DNA from: Dermabacter sp. p3-SID358 | GTDB taxonomy: Bacteria > Actinomycetota > Actinomycetes > Actinomycetales > Dermabacteraceae | Length of the DNA: 64,000 nt | Direction: 5' to 3' | NCBI RefSeq assembly: GCF_025147465.1 | Contig: NZ_JALXOZ010000013.1 | Location: 1 to 64,000, forward strand | Shown here: positions 16,547 through 25,817 of the stretch, one piece after another | Layout of the letters: each line of letters opens with the position of its first letter | How positions within the stretch are numbered: the first letter of the stretch is position 1 | Notes under the pieces: model-generated | What the model saw: only the letters and a program-made list of their open reading frames with translations | Database searches by the model: none | What the model was told of the DNA's origin: nothing | Made by a program: the position numbers and the translations under genes

Positions 16547-17770
16547 GTGCCCGTAGAGCCGTGGCCGCGTGCCATTGCCCATGTCGATATGGATGCGTTC
16601 TTTGCCTCCGTCGAGGTGCGCGATGATCCACGCCTTCGGGGCAGGCCCCTGGCTGTAGGAGGAGACGGCCCTCGGGGAGTCGTCGCAACGGCGAGCTACG
16701 AGGCCCGCCGGTACGGCGTGCACTCCGCGATGCCCATGTCTCGCGCGCGCACGCTTTGTCCAGACCTCATCGTTCTGCCCGGCCGCCACGCGCACTACCG
16801 CGAGGTATCGGCACAAATCATGGCGGTGCTCGATCGCTTCACGCCGCTACGCGAGGCCGTGAGCGTTGATGAAGCCTACCTCGACATCTCTGGCGTGCAG
16901 CGGCTCCTTGGCCCTCCTGAAACGATTGCGAGGGGCATCCGCCAGGCTGTGTGGGATGAAGTGCGCCTGACCTGTTCCGTCGGCGTTGGTATATCGAAGT
17001 CAGTCGCGAAGATTGCCTCGTCGCGGGCGAAGCCTCACGGAATTGACGTGGTCGAGCCCGAACGCACGGCCGCGTTTCTCGCGCCGCTTCCGCTTTCGGC
17101 AATCGGGGGCGTGGGCCCCGTCGCGCAGAAGAAATTTAAGAACCTGGGCGTTGCAACCGTCGGCGAACTTGCCTCGCTTCCACCTAGTGTCGTGCACAGA
17201 GCCGTTGGCTCAGGTGCCCCCGCGTTGCTCGCGCTCGCGCGCGGAGAGGATTCTCGCCCCGTCGGCGGGAGTGCGAAGGATAAGAGCATCGGCAAGGAGC
17301 GCACGTTCTCGACCGATATCGCCGATGTGGAGCGACTTCGCTCGATCGCGACGAGCATGGCTGACGAAGTGTCATATCGCTTGCGTGCTCGCGGGCTCGC
17401 CGCGAAAAGCGTATCGATTAAGGTACGCCGGCCCGACTGGTCGACCCTGACGCGCACGGGCAGCTTCCCCGCTCCGGTGCAGGAGAGTGAGGAGTTTCGC
17501 GAGCGCGCCCTCGTCGTATGCGAGCGAGCGCTTGCCGAAGTGGGGGCGGTGCGCTTGCTCGGGGTGCGCGCCGAGCACCTCGTGCCCGCTTCGAGCGTGC
17601 ACGCGCAAGGCGACCTCGAGGGGCGTTCTGTGACGTGGGGCGAAGTAGATCGCGCAATGGATCGAGCCCGCGACCGCTTTGGGGTGGGGGCTCTCGCCCG
17701 CGCTTCGGGCCTCGAAAAACGCGATCTCGAGGCGAAGGACGGCACCGATTCGGGTAGCGAGGGCGTTTGA
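16547..17770 (+). CDS. dinB: DNA polymerase IV (DinB)
   Basis: Y-family translesion polymerase. The active-site acidic residues are D14 (HVDMDAFF), D108 and E109 (SVDEAYLD), with F18 or F19 as the steric gate. Helix-hairpin-helix and little-finger regions follow; 407 residues. GTG 16547 sits behind AGGAGGTG. No LexA box precedes the HEPN gene or dinB. I see no C-terminal beta-clamp motif, so the replisome contact is uncertain. Confidence 0.93.
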   Translation: MPVEPWPRAIAHVDMDAFFASVEVRDDPRLRGRPLAVGGDGPRGVVATASYEARRYGVHSAMPMSRARTLCPDLIVLPGRHAHYREVSAQIMAVLDRFTPLREAVSVDEAYLDISGVQRLLGPPETIARGIRQAVWDEVRLTCSVGVGISKSVAKIASSRAKPHGIDVVEPERTAAFLAPLPLSAIGGVGPVAQKKFKNLGVATVGELASLPPSVVHRAVGSGAPALLALARGEDSRPVGGSAKDKSIGKERTFSTDIADVERLRSIATSMADEVSYRLRARGLAAKSVSIKVRRPDWSTLTRTGSFPAPVQESEEFRERALVVCERALAEVGAVRLLGVRAEHLVPASSVHAQGDLEGRSVTWGEVDRAMDRARDRFGVGALARASGLEKRDLEAKDGTDSGSEGV

Positions 17771-17909
17771 AGTGGCGTGCTGCGGCTTCACTGCGGTTTC
17801 GAAAAACTCAGGTTTGCTGCCTACACTGACATCACGACGATTCGCCGAGAAGTGCCCTCATCCTCGCGGTGTCGTAGGGCCCGCTGTATCTCGGTGTAAG
17901 GAGGCACCA

Positions 17910-18323
17910 ATGCCACTCTCCGAAAAAGAGCAGAGGATCCTCGACGAGCTTGAAAAGCAGCTCTCGAGCGATGATCCCACGCTCGCGCATCAGTTCGGTG
18001 AGCCCGAAAACGCGTCGTCTTTCAATACCCGTCGCATCGCCCTCGGGGGCGGTGTGATCATTGCGGGCCTCGCGCTCCTCATTTTCGCGGTGTCGCTTCC
18101 CGCGGTGTGGCTCGGTGTTCTCGCCTTCATCGTGATGGTTGGCGGCGCATTTGTGTGTCTTTCTTCCCAGCCGCCGAAGGAGATTCCCCTCGACGATCCG
18201 CGCCGCATGCACCCCTCCTTCACCCCCGGCGCATCGGGGCGGGGCGCTAAGGGGTCGAAAGAGAAGTCGAGCTTCATGAAGAAGCTTGAGCAACGTTGGG
18301 ATGAGCGCGGGCGCGAGCGCTAG
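17910..18323 (+). CDS. DUF3040 membrane protein
   Basis: 137 residues: an N-terminal MPLSEKEQRILDELEKQL signature of DUF3040, two membrane helices (about 46-64 and 68-86) and a basic C-terminal tail. ATG 17910 follows GTAAGGAGG. In actinobacteria this family commonly lies between dinB and mraZ, as here. No function is established. Confidence 0.85.
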   Translation: MPLSEKEQRILDELEKQLSSDDPTLAHQFGEPENASSFNTRRIALGGGVIIAGLALLIFAVSLPAVWLGVLAFIVMVGGAFVCLSSQPPKEIPLDDPRRMHPSFTPGASGRGAKGSKEKSSFMKKLEQRWDERGRER

Positions 18324-18399
18324 AACCGCCACGAGCCTTCATTGCCCCGCATATCTTCTTTGCCCGTGCACAAAACTGACGCGTTGGGACTCCATTTCG

Positions 18400-18418
18400 A
18401 GCGCGCCCGTGCGCTTTT
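18400..18418 (+). terminator. Possible terminator after the DUF3040 gene
   Basis: A 5-bp stem (AGCGC with GCGCT) with a 6-base loop runs into TTTT. Weak but well placed, before the mraZ leader. Confidence 0.4.
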
Positions 18419-18437
18419 CTGCAGCCTGACTTAGGCG

Positions 18438-18452
18438 CCCCATTCTCCTCCA
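18438..18452 (-). promoter_or_regulatory. MraZ-type box cluster 1
   Basis: On the minus strand TGGAG and TGGGG boxes start exactly 10 bases apart. Confidence 0.45.
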
Positions 18453-18474
18453 CTCACCCGAGCAATTCCAAGCA

Positions 18475-18489
18475 CTCCACTGTGCTCCA
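18475..18489 (-). promoter_or_regulatory. MraZ-type box cluster 2
   Basis: Two TGGAG boxes on the minus strand with a 10-base period. Confidence 0.45.
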
Positions 18490-18541
18490 CCTCCCTCGCC
18501 GGGGTTCAGGTACTCCGCGGGCAGCCGTACACCCTACTCTC

Positions 18542-18565
18542 CTCCACCACCTCCACTTTGCTCCA
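18542..18565 (-). promoter_or_regulatory. MraZ-type box cluster 3
   Basis: Three TGGAG boxes on the minus strand with periods of 10 and 9 bases. Confidence 0.5.
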
Positions 18566-18756
18566 CCTCTTCGCCTCGCTTCGGATCTTGCGGTCGGTGT
18601 GCGGGGCGATACTTTTCCCAAAAAATCGCTTTGACCTGAGCTTTTGCTAGTCATTGTGCTTCCCCTTCGCGAGTTGATGCATGCCTCTTTTCGGTAAGGG
18701 TGTCCCTGGGAAATCCCTCCATTTAGCCCCTTTACGGGGATTGTGCGGCGAATCTC

Positions 18757-18771
18757 CTCCACTTGCCTCCA
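18757..18771 (-). promoter_or_regulatory. MraZ-type box cluster 4
   Basis: Two TGGAG boxes on the minus strand with a 10-base period, next to a TAGCCT (18778-18783) that could be the mraZ -10. Confidence 0.45.
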
Positions 18772-18832
18772 CCTCGCTAGCCTGCGTTTTTATATCGATT
18801 TCGTGACAAAGTGGGGGATGGGGTGTTGTGTG

Positions 18833-18857
18833 TGGTGGGAAGTGGGGTAAAGTGGAG
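18833..18857 (+). promoter_or_regulatory. MraZ operator candidate in mraZ leader
   Basis: TGGTG, TGGGG and TGGAG start at 18833, 18843 and 18853, an exact 10-base period. This is the spacing of MraZ sites (TGGG repeats with 5-base spacers) in other bacteria. An extra TGGGG lies at 18812. Between 18324 and 18904 I see no protein gene, only the weak terminator and these clusters. Confidence 0.65.
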
Positions 18858-18904
18858 GCGCAAGGAGAGGTTCGCCCGGATCGAGACGGGGAATGGAGGT
18901 GCCC

Positions 18905-19336
18905 ATGTTCCTTGGCACCTTCACGCCCAAGCTCGACGACAAGGGTCGACTCATCTTTCCGGCAAAGTTTCGCGACCAGCTCGCGGCAGGGCTCGTGATG
19001 ACCCGAGGTCAGGAACACTGCGTGACGGTGTACCCGATGCGGGAATTCGAGAACCTCCATGAGCAGTTGCGGCAAGCGCCCGTGACGAGCAAGGACGCGC
19101 GCGATTACCTCCGCGTGCTTCTCTCGGGAGCGGAGGACGTTGTGCCGGATAAGCAGGGTCGCGTGACCATTCCTTCGCACCTTCGCTCGTACGCGGGGCT
19201 CGATCGCGAATGCACGGTTATTGGTGCCGGCAACCGCATCGAAATCTGGTCGAGTGAGGCGTGGGAGACATATCTGGGAGAGACCGAGGAGGCCTTCGCT
19301 CAAACGGCAACCGAGATCGTTCCAGGTCTGTTCTAG
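18905..19336 (+). CDS. mraZ: Transcriptional regulator MraZ
   Basis: First gene of the dcw cluster and its DNA-binding autoregulator. 143 residues with two SpoVT/AbrB-type half-domains, each with a DxGR motif (DDKGR near 11-15, DKQGR near 87). ATG 18905 follows GGAGG by five bases and gives the family start [15 protein letters not shown]; an in-frame ATG at 18893 lies within the ribosome-site region. Phased TGGNG boxes in the leader are the likely operator. Confidence 0.95.
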   Translation: MFLGTFTPKLDDKGRLIFPAKFRDQLAAGLVMTRGQEHCVTVYPMREFENLHEQLRQAPVTSKDARDYLRVLLSGAEDVVPDKQGRVTIPSHLRSYAGLDRECTVIGAGNRIEIWSSEAWETYLGETEEAFAQTATEIVPGLF

Positions 19337-19352
19337 ACGACGTGCCGCGAGG

Positions 19353-19412
19353 CATCTCTTCGCTTGCGCCCCGACGCATCTTCCCCGGTGGCGGGACGCA
19401 AGCGAGGAGATG
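19353..19412 (+). other. Long-stem hairpin between mraZ and rsmH
   Basis: Arms 19353-19368 and 19397-19412 pair over 16 bases with one mismatch around a 28-base loop. No T-run follows. It may protect or attenuate the downstream message. Confidence 0.6.
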
Positions 19413-19495
19413 TCTGACGGTGTGACGTCACCCGCGATTCGACCAGGAAACCGGCGCCACAAGGGCGAAACGAGCAGAGCGCAAAGGGAGGCATG

Positions 19496-20467
19496 ATGGA
19501 CGCATCCCAGCTTCACGCACCCGTGATGCGCGATGAGTGCCTCGAGCTCCTGCGCCCCGCACTCGAGCATGAGGATTCCACCTACGTCGACTGCACCCTC
19601 GGCATGGCTGGGCACGCGTGTGCCGTGCTCGCGGCGTTTCCCAAAGCGCATCTCGTGGGCATTGACCGCGACCGTGCGGCACTCGAGCTCGCGCGCGAAC
19701 GATTGATGCGGGAGGGCTTCGAGGGGCGCTTCACACTCGTGCATACCACGTACGACCAGATCGAAGGTGCACTAGCGCAAGCACGTCGGGGGAAGGCCGA
19801 CGGCATCCTCATGGACCTCGGCCTCTCCAGTTTTCAGATCGATACTCGTGAGCGCGGGTTCGCCTACAGTGCTGACGCCCCGCTGGACATGCGCATGAAT
19901 CCCGACGGCGACTCGCTCACTGCTGCGGACATCCTCAACACGTGGAGTGAACAGGACATCGCGAACATCCTCTACCGCTATGGCGAGGAGAAATTCTCGA
20001 GACGCATCGCGCGCACGATCGTGAGCGAGCGAGCGTCGGACCCCTTCGAACGTTCCCCTCAGCTCGTGAGTGCAATCGAACGGTCTTTGCCCGCGAAGTC
20101 CCGCCACTCGGGTGGCCACCCGGCCAAACGAACGTTCCAGGCGCTCCGAATCGCCGTGAACGAAGAACTCGACATTCTGCGCAGCGCACTGGACAACGCT
20201 CTTGAGGCTCTCACCCCCGGCGGCCGACTCGTGATCGAGTCATACCACTCGCTCGAAGACCGCATGGTCAAGGAAGCCTTCGTTGAGGCGAGCTCGTCGA
20301 AAGCTCCCGAAGGGCTTCCCGTAGACCTCGCTCAGTTTGCCCCTGATTTTTCGCTCGTGAAGCGAGGAGCCTTCAAGGCTTCCGCCCGCGAGCAAGAGAC
20401 AAACCCGCGTTCAGCGAGCGTGCGCTTGCGCGCGATTGAACGCACGACACCACCGGAGATTTCGTAG
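19496..20467 (+). CDS. rsmH: 16S rRNA m4C1402 methyltransferase RsmH
   Basis: Methylates N4 of C1402 in 16S rRNA (formerly MraW). The SAM site YVDCTLGMAGHA is near residues 28-39, MDLGLSSFQID is near 105, and the C-terminal block ESYHSLEDRMVK is typical. 323 residues from ATG 19496, placed five bases after AGGGAGG; the adjacent ATG at 19493 is possible too. It is followed after two bases by the ftsL-like gene. Confidence 0.93.
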   Translation: MDASQLHAPVMRDECLELLRPALEHEDSTYVDCTLGMAGHACAVLAAFPKAHLVGIDRDRAALELARERLMREGFEGRFTLVHTTYDQIEGALAQARRGKADGILMDLGLSSFQIDTRERGFAYSADAPLDMRMNPDGDSLTAADILNTWSEQDIANILYRYGEEKFSRRIARTIVSERASDPFERSPQLVSAIERSLPAKSRHSGGHPAKRTFQALRIAVNEELDILRSALDNALEALTPGGRLVIESYHSLEDRMVKEAFVEASSSKAPEGLPVDLAQFAPDFSLVKRGAFKASAREQETNPRSASVRLRAIERTTPPEIS

Positions 20468-20469
20468 CC

Positions 20470-20955
20470 ATGGCACAGCTCGCAGCCTTCCCCGCCTCTC
20501 GCAGGCGTGCCAGTACCGCCCCCGCGCACGCGCGTTCGGCGAATCTCGCGCTCGTGGCGCGCCCAAACATCCAACGCAGCTCGATCCCGTTCACGGTTCT
20601 GTGCACGCTCGTGCTGCTCGGTGCCGTTGTTGCGACCCTCTTGTTGAATATTTCGATGACGAACATGAGCTATGAGGTGACGAAGCTTCAGCGGGAGTCG
20701 CGAGAGCTGAGCGAACAGGCCCAGTTGCTCGAGGAAAAGACAGATCTTCTCGGCACGCCCCAGGAACTTGAGCGACAAGCGCGGGAGCTTGGGATGGTGC
20801 CCGCCGGCAAGGTCGCCTACATTGATCTCGCAAACGGAAAAATTATCGGGGAGCCCGCCGCTGCGACGCAGGGGCAGACAGCCCTCGTCCCAATCGTTTC
20901 GAAAGCGCCCAAGAATCTTTACGATTACGGCATGGGCAATGAGAGGGCGCGCTAG
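20470..20955 (+). CDS. ftsL: FtsL-like septum protein
   Basis: 161-residue bitopic protein in the ftsL position. It has a basic cytoplasmic N-terminus, one membrane helix (about 40-63) and a periplasmic coiled coil (VTKLQRESRELSEQAQLLEEK) ending in an LGMVPAGK segment like DivIC/FtsL proteins. It would join FtsQ and a DivIC partner to activate FtsWI. Two bases separate it from rsmH and from ftsI, so all three are coupled. FtsL sequences are poorly conserved; position supports the name. Confidence 0.8.
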   Translation: MAQLAAFPASRRRASTAPAHARSANLALVARPNIQRSSIPFTVLCTLVLLGAVVATLLLNISMTNMSYEVTKLQRESRELSEQAQLLEEKTDLLGTPQELERQARELGMVPAGKVAYIDLANGKIIGEPAAATQGQTALVPIVSKAPKNLYDYGMGNERAR

Positions 20956-20957
20956 AC

Positions 20958-22790
20958 GTGCCGGAGCCACATACGCCGCGAAATTCTCGCAGCCGCCCGC
21001 CGCGCACCGTGCGTGACGGGCGTTCTCACGCGCCCCTACCCGGCACGAAGAAGCAGTCTCGAAACGGCTACGAGCCATTTCGGCGCCACCGCGTGATCGT
21101 CGCGCTCATGCTCATTGCTGCCCTCGCGATCAGCGGGCGCCTCGTGTGGATCCAGGGTCTCAATTCAGCCGAGCTCGCTGCGGAAGCGCGAGCGAATCGC
21201 TTGCACACAGAACGAGTGCCCGCGCTGCGCGGTGACATTCTCGACTCGGACGGTCAAGTACTCGCGACGAGCACCGAACGCTACCGGATCATCGCCGACC
21301 AGCGACAGATGCCGAACTATCGGGAGAAATCTCAAGGCGCGGAGGTTAAGGGCGTCAAGGCCGTCGCGATGGAGCTTTCGCCTCTGCTGTCCATGAGTGT
21401 TGACGAGCTCGAGCAAAAACTCACCGGAAAGTCTGGCTACACGGTCGTCGCGAAGGATGTGAGCCCCGAGGTCGAGGCCGCGGTCAAGCAACTCCGCATC
21501 GGCGGCGTTACCTCCGAGCGGGTCTCCGAGCGTCTCTACCCGGCCGGTGAGGTTGCGGGCAACATCGTCGGCTTCACGGGAGGCGACGGTACGGCACTCG
21601 CGGGTGCCGAGCTTTCGTTTGATAAGGACCTGCGCGGAATCGATGGTGAGCGCCAGTACGAGCGGGGCGCTGGTGGCCAATTGATCCCCTCGGCGCACGT
21701 GAGCGAGAAGGAAGCGGTGGATGGTGAAAGCATTGAGCTGACGATTGACCGCGACCTTCAATATCGCGCCCAGGAAATCCTCGCGCAGCGGGTGAACGAC
21801 TTCGGTGGCAGCGGCGGCTCAGCCGTGGTGATCGACCCGAAAACGGGCCACGTACTCGCCCTTGCCGACTACCCTACTTACGATCCGAACGATCCGGGTG
21901 CTGCCGATGCCCAGTACCGAGGAAACCAGTCAATCTCGAATGTTTTTGAGCCGGGCTCGACAGGCAAGCTTTTCACCGTGGCTTCGGTGATTAACGAGGG
22001 TAAAGCCAAGGTCGACGATAAGTTCACGATTCCGTATCGCAAAGAGTTCGGTGGAGAGAGCATCAAAGACTCGCACGAGCACCCAGTTCTCCACTACACG
22101 CTCGCAGGCGTGCTCAAGCACAGCTCAAACGTGGGAACAGTCGAGGTCTCGCGGCGAATTTCAAATGAGAAGCGTGAGGAATACCTGCGGGGGTTTGGTT
22201 TCGGAGCGAAAACGAATATCAACCTCCCGGGCGAGTCCGCGGGCATCCTGCACGCGGCGAAGGACTGGCGCGGGCGCACGCAGTACGCCGTAGCCTTCGG
22301 TCAGGGCTACGCAGTTACGCCGCTTCAGGTCACCTCGGCCGTGGGAACGTTTGGCAATGATGGCGTGCACATCGAGCCTCGAATTGTGAAGGGGCGCGTG
22401 TCGAAGGACGGGTCATTCACACCCGAACCGAAAGGGAATCACACGCGAGTGATTTCGAGCGAGACCGCCGCGACAATGCGCGACCTCATGGATAACGACG
22501 TGGACGATGACGGAAAGGCCGCGGGCAGTGTCGAAGGCTACCCGGTGGGCGGAAAGTCGGGCACGGCCCAGGTTCCCGGGGGAACCTACACGTCCTCGTT
22601 TATTTCGATGGCACCGATGAATGATCCGCAACTCGTCGTAGGAGTCTTCGTGTACGGAGTGAGGGGCTTCAAATCGGGCTCAGTCGTGGCGGGCCCCGCT
22701 GTTTCGGAGCTTCTTGGCTATGCACTTCAACGGCGCGGCATTGCTCCCTCGGGTACGCCGGGCACCCAACTTGACAATGAATGGAAGTGA
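20958..22790 (+). CDS. ftsI: Division transpeptidase FtsI (PBP)
   Basis: Class B penicillin-binding protein that cross-links septal peptidoglycan with FtsW. It has an N-terminal cytoplasmic tail and membrane helix (about 34-56), a dimerisation domain, then the transpeptidase domain with S334-TGK337, S389-S-N391 and K533-SGT536. 610 residues, GTG start. The KSG variant of the KTG box is common in this class. I see no clear PASTA domain. Confidence 0.95.
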   Translation: MPEPHTPRNSRSRPPRTVRDGRSHAPLPGTKKQSRNGYEPFRRHRVIVALMLIAALAISGRLVWIQGLNSAELAAEARANRLHTERVPALRGDILDSDGQVLATSTERYRIIADQRQMPNYREKSQGAEVKGVKAVAMELSPLLSMSVDELEQKLTGKSGYTVVAKDVSPEVEAAVKQLRIGGVTSERVSERLYPAGEVAGNIVGFTGGDGTALAGAELSFDKDLRGIDGERQYERGAGGQLIPSAHVSEKEAVDGESIELTIDRDLQYRAQEILAQRVNDFGGSGGSAVVIDPKTGHVLALADYPTYDPNDPGAADAQYRGNQSISNVFEPGSTGKLFTVASVINEGKAKVDDKFTIPYRKEFGGESIKDSHEHPVLHYTLAGVLKHSSNVGTVEVSRRISNEKREEYLRGFGFGAKTNINLPGESAGILHAAKDWRGRTQYAVAFGQGYAVTPLQVTSAVGTFGNDGVHIEPRIVKGRVSKDGSFTPEPKGNHTRVISSETAATMRDLMDNDVDDDGKAAGSVEGYPVGGKSGTAQVPGGTYTSSFISMAPMNDPQLVVGVFVYGVRGFKSGSVVAGPAVSELLGYALQRRGIAPSGTPGTQLDNEWK

Positions 22791-24376
22791 AAGTCGTGAG
22801 TGATCGCACCGAACTCATGCTGGGAGACCTTGCCCGGCGACTCGTGGGCGCCCCGGGAGCGGCTGGCCTCGAGGTGCGAGGAGAAAGCGTGCCGATCTCG
22901 ACTGTCACGATCGACTCCCGCAAAGCGGGTGAAAAAACGCTTTTTGTCGCGGTGCAGGGGGAAAATGCCCACGGCGCGAGCTACGCTTCCGCAACCCTAG
23001 AGCAGGGATGCACCGCGATTCTCACGGACGAGGCTGGTGCAGCGATCCTGAGATCCGCGCATCCGGCAGCGCAATACTCCACTCTCGTGTGCGAAGATCC
23101 ACGCGCGCTCGCGGGCTTCGCCGCGAACCTTGTCTACGAAGAACCGTCGCGCGAAATCCCACTCGTGGGCGTGACAGGCACCAACGGTAAAACCTCCGTG
23201 ACAACGATGTGCGCGCGTACTCTTCAAGCACTCGGCGAAAGCACAGGGATCGTCGGCACCAATGGCACCTTCCTTGCCTGGGCGGGCGGGCGCGAAGAAA
23301 AGATCCCAACGGAGCGTACGACCCCCGAAGCGACTGACGTGCACGCGCTCTTGCGCCACATGGTGGAGGAGGGCATGACGTCCGCCGCACTCGAGGTTTC
23401 GAGCCACGCCATGGTGCTGCACAGGGTCGCGGGCGTGACCTTCGACATCGCGGTCTTCACGAATCTCAGCCAGGATCACCTCGATTTCCACAAGGATATG
23501 GAGGACTACTTCGAGGCGAAGGCTTCCCTTTTCACTCCCGAGCATGCGAAACGAGGCATCGTGTGCGTTGACGATGAGTGGGGTCGCCGACTTGCGAAAC
23601 TTGCCACCATTCCGGTCACCACATACTCAGTGCACGGCCACGATGCCGATTTCATGGTGGAGGAAATCACGCGGGGAGAATACGGAACGATGTTCGCGGT
23701 GCAACCGTCGGAAGGCGCCTCCTTCACGCTCGAAAGCGCGCTCCCCGGCACCCACTATGTCGCCAACACCCTCGCGGTCGCGCTCGTGTTGCGTGCACTC
23801 GGCTTCGAGGGCGGGAAGGTCCGTAAAGCCCTCGCGGCCGCGGGCACAGTTCCTGGCCGAATGGAAAGGGTGGGGGAGTCCGACGCTTGCCCACGCGTCG
23901 TTGTGGACTATTCCCACACCCCCGACGCGCTCGAACAGGCCCTCGAGACCCTTCGTACCCTCGAGAACGTGAGGCAGATCGTGACGGTTTTCGGCGCGGG
24001 CGGGCACCGGGATGCACTCAAGCGTCCGATTATGGGGGAAGTTGCCGCTCGGCTTTCGGATCGCGTGATTGTCACGGACGACAACCCACGCGATGAGGAT
24101 CCCGACTCGATTAGAAGCGACGTACTCGCGGGAATACCCGAAGGTTCTCGCGTGAAAGTCGAAAATGTTGGAGACCGTGCGGCGGCAATCGCGCGGGCAA
24201 TCGGCGAAGCAGTAGCCGACGACGTCGTGCTTATCGCAGGCAAAGGCGCTGAAACCGGGCAGGTGCTCGCGGATCGAACGGTCGAGTTCGACGACCGCGT
24301 GCACGCGAGGGCCGCATTGCAGGCCTGGGCGAAGGCGCACGGTGTCGAGATGGCGAAGGAGGAGCGCAATGCGTAA
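22781..24376 (+). CDS. murE: UDP-MurNAc-tripeptide synthetase MurE (meso-DAP type)
   Basis: Adds the third stem residue to UDP-MurNAc-L-Ala-D-Glu. The ATP loop is GVTGTNGKTS (about 130-139). The substrate motif DNPR near residue 434 is that of enzymes adding meso-diaminopimelate rather than lysine, in keeping with dapF in this window. 531 residues from ATG 22781, overlapping ftsI by ten bases; GTG 22796 is an equally plausible start. A copy of the recurring 12-mer lies inside the gene. Confidence 0.95.
   Translation: MEVKVVSDRTELMLGDLARRLVGAPGAAGLEVRGESVPISTVTIDSRKAGEKTLFVAVQGENAHGASYASATLEQGCTAILTDEAGAAILRSAHPAAQYSTLVCEDPRALAGFAANLVYEEPSREIPLVGVTGTNGKTSVTTMCARTLQALGESTGIVGTNGTFLAWAGGREEKIPTERTTPEATDVHALLRHMVEEGMTSAALEVSSHAMVLHRVAGVTFDIAVFTNLSQDHLDFHKDMEDYFEAKASLFTPEHAKRGIVCVDDEWGRRLAKLATIPVTTYSVHGHDADFMVEEITRGEYGTMFAVQPSEGASFTLESALPGTHYVANTLAVALVLRALGFEGGKVRKALAAAGTVPGRMERVGESDACPRVVVDYSHTPDALEQALETLRTLENVRQIVTVFGAGGHRDALKRPIMGEVAARLSDRVIVTDDNPRDEDPDSIRSDVLAGIPEGSRVKVENVGDRAAAIARAIGEAVADDVVLIAGKGAETGQVLADRTVEFDDRVHARAALQAWAKAHGVEMAKEERNA
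23701..23712 (-). repeat. 12-mer TCCGACGGTTGC, copy 2
   Basis: Exact copy on the minus strand inside murE. Confidence 0.6.
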
Positions 24377-25817
24377 GACGACGACGGGTGCGATCGCACG
24401 CCTTCTCGGTGGCCGTCTCGTGGGCACTACGACGGGCGAGGAGCACGTGCACGGTAAGGCAAGCGTCGACTCGCGTGCCATTGGCGCCGGTGATCTGTTT
24501 GTGGCGTTCGAGGGAGAGCACGTTGACGGCCACGACTTCATAGAAGCCGCAGCTAAGGCTGGCGCTGCCGCGGCGCTCGTGACAAGAGAGGATCGCGAAC
24601 TTGCACTGCCAGCGATCCAGGTTGAAGACCCACTCGCTGCGATCGAAACTCTCGCGCGTCACGAACTCGCGGATGCGCGTGCAAGTGTGAACCCACCAAC
24701 CGTGATTGCGCTGACGGGCTCGAACGGGAAAACGAGTACGAAGGACCTGCTGCACGCGATTCTCGCCCCCGTCGGTGAAACAATCGCGCCCGTGGGAAGC
24801 CGCAACAATGAGCTGGGCCTGCCACTCACCGTGCTCGAACTCACCGAAACGACGCGCTTTCTCGTTCTCGAGATGGGAGCGAGGGGTATCGGGCATATTC
24901 GCCACCTGACAAACATCGCGCGCCCAGACATCTCCCTCGTACTCAATGTTGGCTCGGCTCACCTGGGCGAGTTCGGTGGAGTCGAGAACATCGCTCTGGC
25001 CAAAGGCGAACTCGTCGAGGCGCTCGACGAGAACGGGGTAGCGGTTCTCAATGCCGATGACGCGCGAGTGGCAGCGATGGCGAGCCGTACCGGCGCTCAC
25101 GCTGCGTTCTTTTCCCGTATGGACGACTCTGCTGAGGCATACGCGAGTGATGTGCGCCTCGACGCTTTGGCGCGCGCGAGCTTTACGCTTCACATGGGCG
25201 CCCACGCGGCTCCCATCGCGCTCACGCTCACGGGCGAGCATCACGTCAGCAACGCCCTTGCGGCAGCCGCAGCTGCGTCGGCGGCAGGGTTGAGTTTTGA
25301 CGCCATCGTTTCGGGCCTCAATGCGGCGGAACAGCGATCCCCCGGGCGAATGCAGGTGAGCGAGTTGCCTGGCGGGGTGACACTCATCAACGATGCCTAC
25401 AACGCAAACCCCGACTCGATGCGCGCGGGTCTTTCGGCGCTCGCGATCCTCGGGAAGGAGCGCTACACGGTCGCGGTCCTGGGCGAAATGCTCGAACTCG
25501 GTGACGGCAGCGCCGAGGCGCATCGCAGCATGGGGCAATTTGCGGCTGAGAACGGCATCGACGTGGTCGTCGCGATCGGTGAGGAGGCCCGCGGCATTTA
25601 CGAAGGTGTGACCGAAACCCGTGGCGATGGTGACGGAGCCGTGTATGTCGAAAGCCTCGACGACGCCCCCGCTGTGCTAGAAACAGTCAGGAGGCCCAAG
25701 AGCACATTTTTGCTCAAGTCATCCAACGGCGCGGGCCTTTCGAAGCTCGGCGAATCCCTCGTCCATGCGTGGGGCGCCGAGCCCACGATGGCGGAGAACG
25801 CAGGAGAGAAAGCATGA
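24369..25817 (+). CDS. murF: D-alanyl-D-alanine-adding ligase MurF
   Basis: Adds D-Ala-D-Ala to the UDP-MurNAc-tripeptide. The ATP loop is LTGSNGKTSTKD near residues 114-125 and the C-terminal block NDAYNANPDSM is characteristic. ATG 24369 follows AAGGAGGA and overlaps murE by eight bases; 482 residues. Confidence 0.95.
   Translation: MRKTTTGAIARLLGGRLVGTTTGEEHVHGKASVDSRAIGAGDLFVAFEGEHVDGHDFIEAAAKAGAAAALVTREDRELALPAIQVEDPLAAIETLARHELADARASVNPPTVIALTGSNGKTSTKDLLHAILAPVGETIAPVGSRNNELGLPLTVLELTETTRFLVLEMGARGIGHIRHLTNIARPDISLVLNVGSAHLGEFGGVENIALAKGELVEALDENGVAVLNADDARVAAMASRTGAHAAFFSRMDDSAEAYASDVRLDALARASFTLHMGAHAAPIALTLTGEHHVSNALAAAAAASAAGLSFDAIVSGLNAAEQRSPGRMQVSELPGGVTLINDAYNANPDSMRAGLSALAILGKERYTVAVLGEMLELGDGSAEAHRSMGQFAAENGIDVVVAIGEEARGIYEGVTETRGDGDGAVYVESLDDAPAVLETVRRPKSTFLLKSSNGAGLSKLGESLVHAWGAEPTMAENAGEKA

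Noticed and set aside
18454-18762. 102-codon minus-strand open frame in the mraZ leader
   Set aside because: Low-complexity Arg-rich product, no ribosome site, made of the TGGAG box clusters.
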